Below are positions 6,386 to 6,919 of a stretch of DNA of 6,919 bases, piece after piece (the stretch's first letter is position 1; each line of letters starts with the position of its first letter). Location of the stretch: assembly GCA_045643425.1 (NCBI GenBank), contig JAZUKW010000081.1:1-6919 (forward strand). Reading direction: 5' to 3'. Below the pieces are notes generated by a model. The model was not told where the DNA came from, ran no database searches, and saw only the letters and a list, made by a program, of their open reading frames with translations. This DNA comes from RGIG426 sp045643425 (lineage in GTDB: Bacteria; Bacillota; Clostridia; Oscillospirales; Acutalibacteraceae). A program made the position numbers and the translations under genes.

Positions 6386-6427
6386 AAAAGCCCCTCCGCC
6401 TTTCGTCGAAAAGCGGAGGGGCTTTTT
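6386..6427 (+). terminator. Rho-independent terminator after the 79-residue protein gene
   Basis: GCCCCTCCGC (6390-6399) pairs with GCGGAGGGGC (6413-6422); the flanking AAAA (6386-6389) can extend the stem into the TTTTT run (6423-6427). The apical part, CTTTCGTCGAAAA, can pair further through TTT/AAA. It is very GC-rich and strong. Confidence 0.93.
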
Positions 6428-6467
6428 CTGTATGCCCCCGAAGCAACGCTTCGATTCTCCGGGAAAA

Positions 6468-6489
6468 TGGAGGTCGTTTGGAGGTCGTT
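6468..6489. repeat. Two tandem 11-bp units
   Basis: TGGAGGTCGTT occurs twice back to back (6468-6478 and 6479-6489) in the gap between two terminators. No gene or promoter is associated with it. It is probably a small slippage duplication. A 6-bp-arm palindrome CGAAGC-AAC-GCTTCG lies just upstream at 6439-6453. Otherwise the 6430-6558 stretch holds nothing I can identify. Confidence 0.8.
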
Positions 6490-6558
6490 TTCCAAAACTC
6501 AAAACATTCACACCAAATCATCTGCCGTTGACGACTAATTTTTTGAGGTGATTTTGTG

Positions 6559-6596
6559 AAAAAAACCACCCTCCCAAATCGGGAGGGTGGTTTTTT
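6559..6596 (-). terminator. Rho-independent terminator of the membrane-anchored protein gene
   Basis: CCACCCTCCC (6566-6575) pairs with GGGAGGGTGG (6581-6590) around AAATC. An A-run at 6559-6565 and a T-run at 6591-6596 flank it, so the full stem can reach 16 bp. On the minus strand it follows the stop at 6620 by about 23 bases and ends in a T7 tract. Its symmetry means it would also stop plus-strand read-through. Confidence 0.94.
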
Positions 6597-6619
6597 GCGT
6601 TTATATGCTTTAACAGTAA

Positions 6620-6919
6620 TTATTCTTCCGTCGTCTCACCGTCGGCGAGGGCGGGCGCCTTTTTCTTTTTGCGCCGATACAGCACCACAACAGCAACAAT
6701 GCCGGCAAGAACACCCGCGCCGATGACGATCAGCGCCGAGCGGCTTTGCTCGCTGAAAACCGACGCGGTAAGCGACAGCATATTCACATAGTTTTTCGGA
6801 ACAATCGTCGTGCCGTCCACTTTCCATGTTGTCAGCGTGGCATCCGCCACCGGCGACGTTTTCACAAACTTATTCAGCGCAGCAGCGGTGGCTTTCAGCG
6901 CATCGGTTTTGGTCGTAAC
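6620..6919 (-). CDS. C-terminal part of a membrane-anchored surface protein (5' end outside window)
   Basis: The last 99 codons are visible and the frame is open to the window edge. In window numbering, residues 1-60 form an Ala/Thr-rich extracellular stretch (ALKATAAALNKF, then TLTTWKVDG and IVPKNYVNML). Residues 61-81 are one hydrophobic segment (SALIVIGAGVLAGIVAVVVL). A strongly basic stop-transfer tail RRKKKK and a short acidic end DGETTEE follow. This is a type I layout, with the bulk outside the cell and the tail inside. There is no LPxTG motif, so the anchor is the membrane segment itself rather than sortase. A GTG at 6865 could be taken as a start, but it is not needed because the frame continues upstream and no ribosome binding site precedes it. 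The function cannot be named from this fragment. Confidence 0.85.
   Translation of the reverse strand, partial: VTTKTDALKATAAALNKFVKTSPVADATLTTWKVDGTTIVPKNYVNMLSLTASVFSEQSRSALIVIGAGVLAGIVAVVVLYRRKKKKAPALADGETTEE

Noticed and set aside
6067..6569. Minus-strand frames of about 140 codons opposite the 79-residue gene
   Set aside because: They run through two terminator hairpins and lack ribosome binding sites; the plus-strand gene has promoter, ribosome binding site and terminator.
6541..6610. Short frame starting GTG at 6556 after a GAGGTG
   Set aside because: It reads straight into the terminator hairpin and gives a low-complexity peptide with no support.
6863..6865. GTG as start of the membrane-anchored protein
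   Set aside because: The frame is open upstream to the window edge and no ribosome binding site precedes the GTG, so the gene is taken as partial.

Overview
The window looks like chromosome from a GC-rich anaerobic member of the Clostridia (Oscillospiraceae/Ruminococcaceae-like, for instance from gut or rumen). This is inferred from three things: consensus sigma-A promoters with strong AAGGAGG ribosome binding sites in AT-rich intergenic gaps, a Clostridia/Actinobacteria-style adenosine deaminase end, and a very large secreted protein ending in a type I dockerin, the plug module of cellulosomes.

Layout. Bases 1-382 (+) hold the 3' end of an adenosine deaminase gene. Its reading frame runs without a stop into a strong hairpin (314-335) that has an A-tract on one side and a T-tract on the other, so it can terminate transcription from both directions. 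Facing it, bases 354-5882 (-) encode one 1842-residue secreted protein: a signal peptide, four copies of a beta-helix-like repeat module each opening with a DVLGDG motif, a fibronectin-like stretch, four beta-sandwich-like modules, a last Ig-like domain, a Thr/Pro/Glu linker built from 7-residue repeats, and a two-repeat dockerin. No catalytic domain was recognised, so it is best read as a carbohydrate-binding, adhesive or scaffolding component held in a protein complex through its dockerin.

Its promoter at 5948-5977 is a perfect TTGACA/TATAAT pair with an 18-base spacer. The probable transcription start lies in an 18-bp palindrome that looks like an operator, and the roughly 60-base leader can fold into two mutually exclusive hairpins just before the ribosome binding site. 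This is the most clearly regulated element in the window.

A divergent promoter (6045-6073) drives a 79-residue protein of unknown function (6106-6345, +) that ends at its own terminator. Facing it on the minus strand is the 3' end of a gene (6620 to the window edge) encoding a surface-exposed protein with one membrane anchor and a very basic cytoplasmic tail; it too has a strong terminator. The genes alternate in direction and each transcript end is closed by a hairpin, so they appear to be independent single-gene units rather than an operon. I found no RNA gene, CRISPR array, insertion sequence or phage gene.
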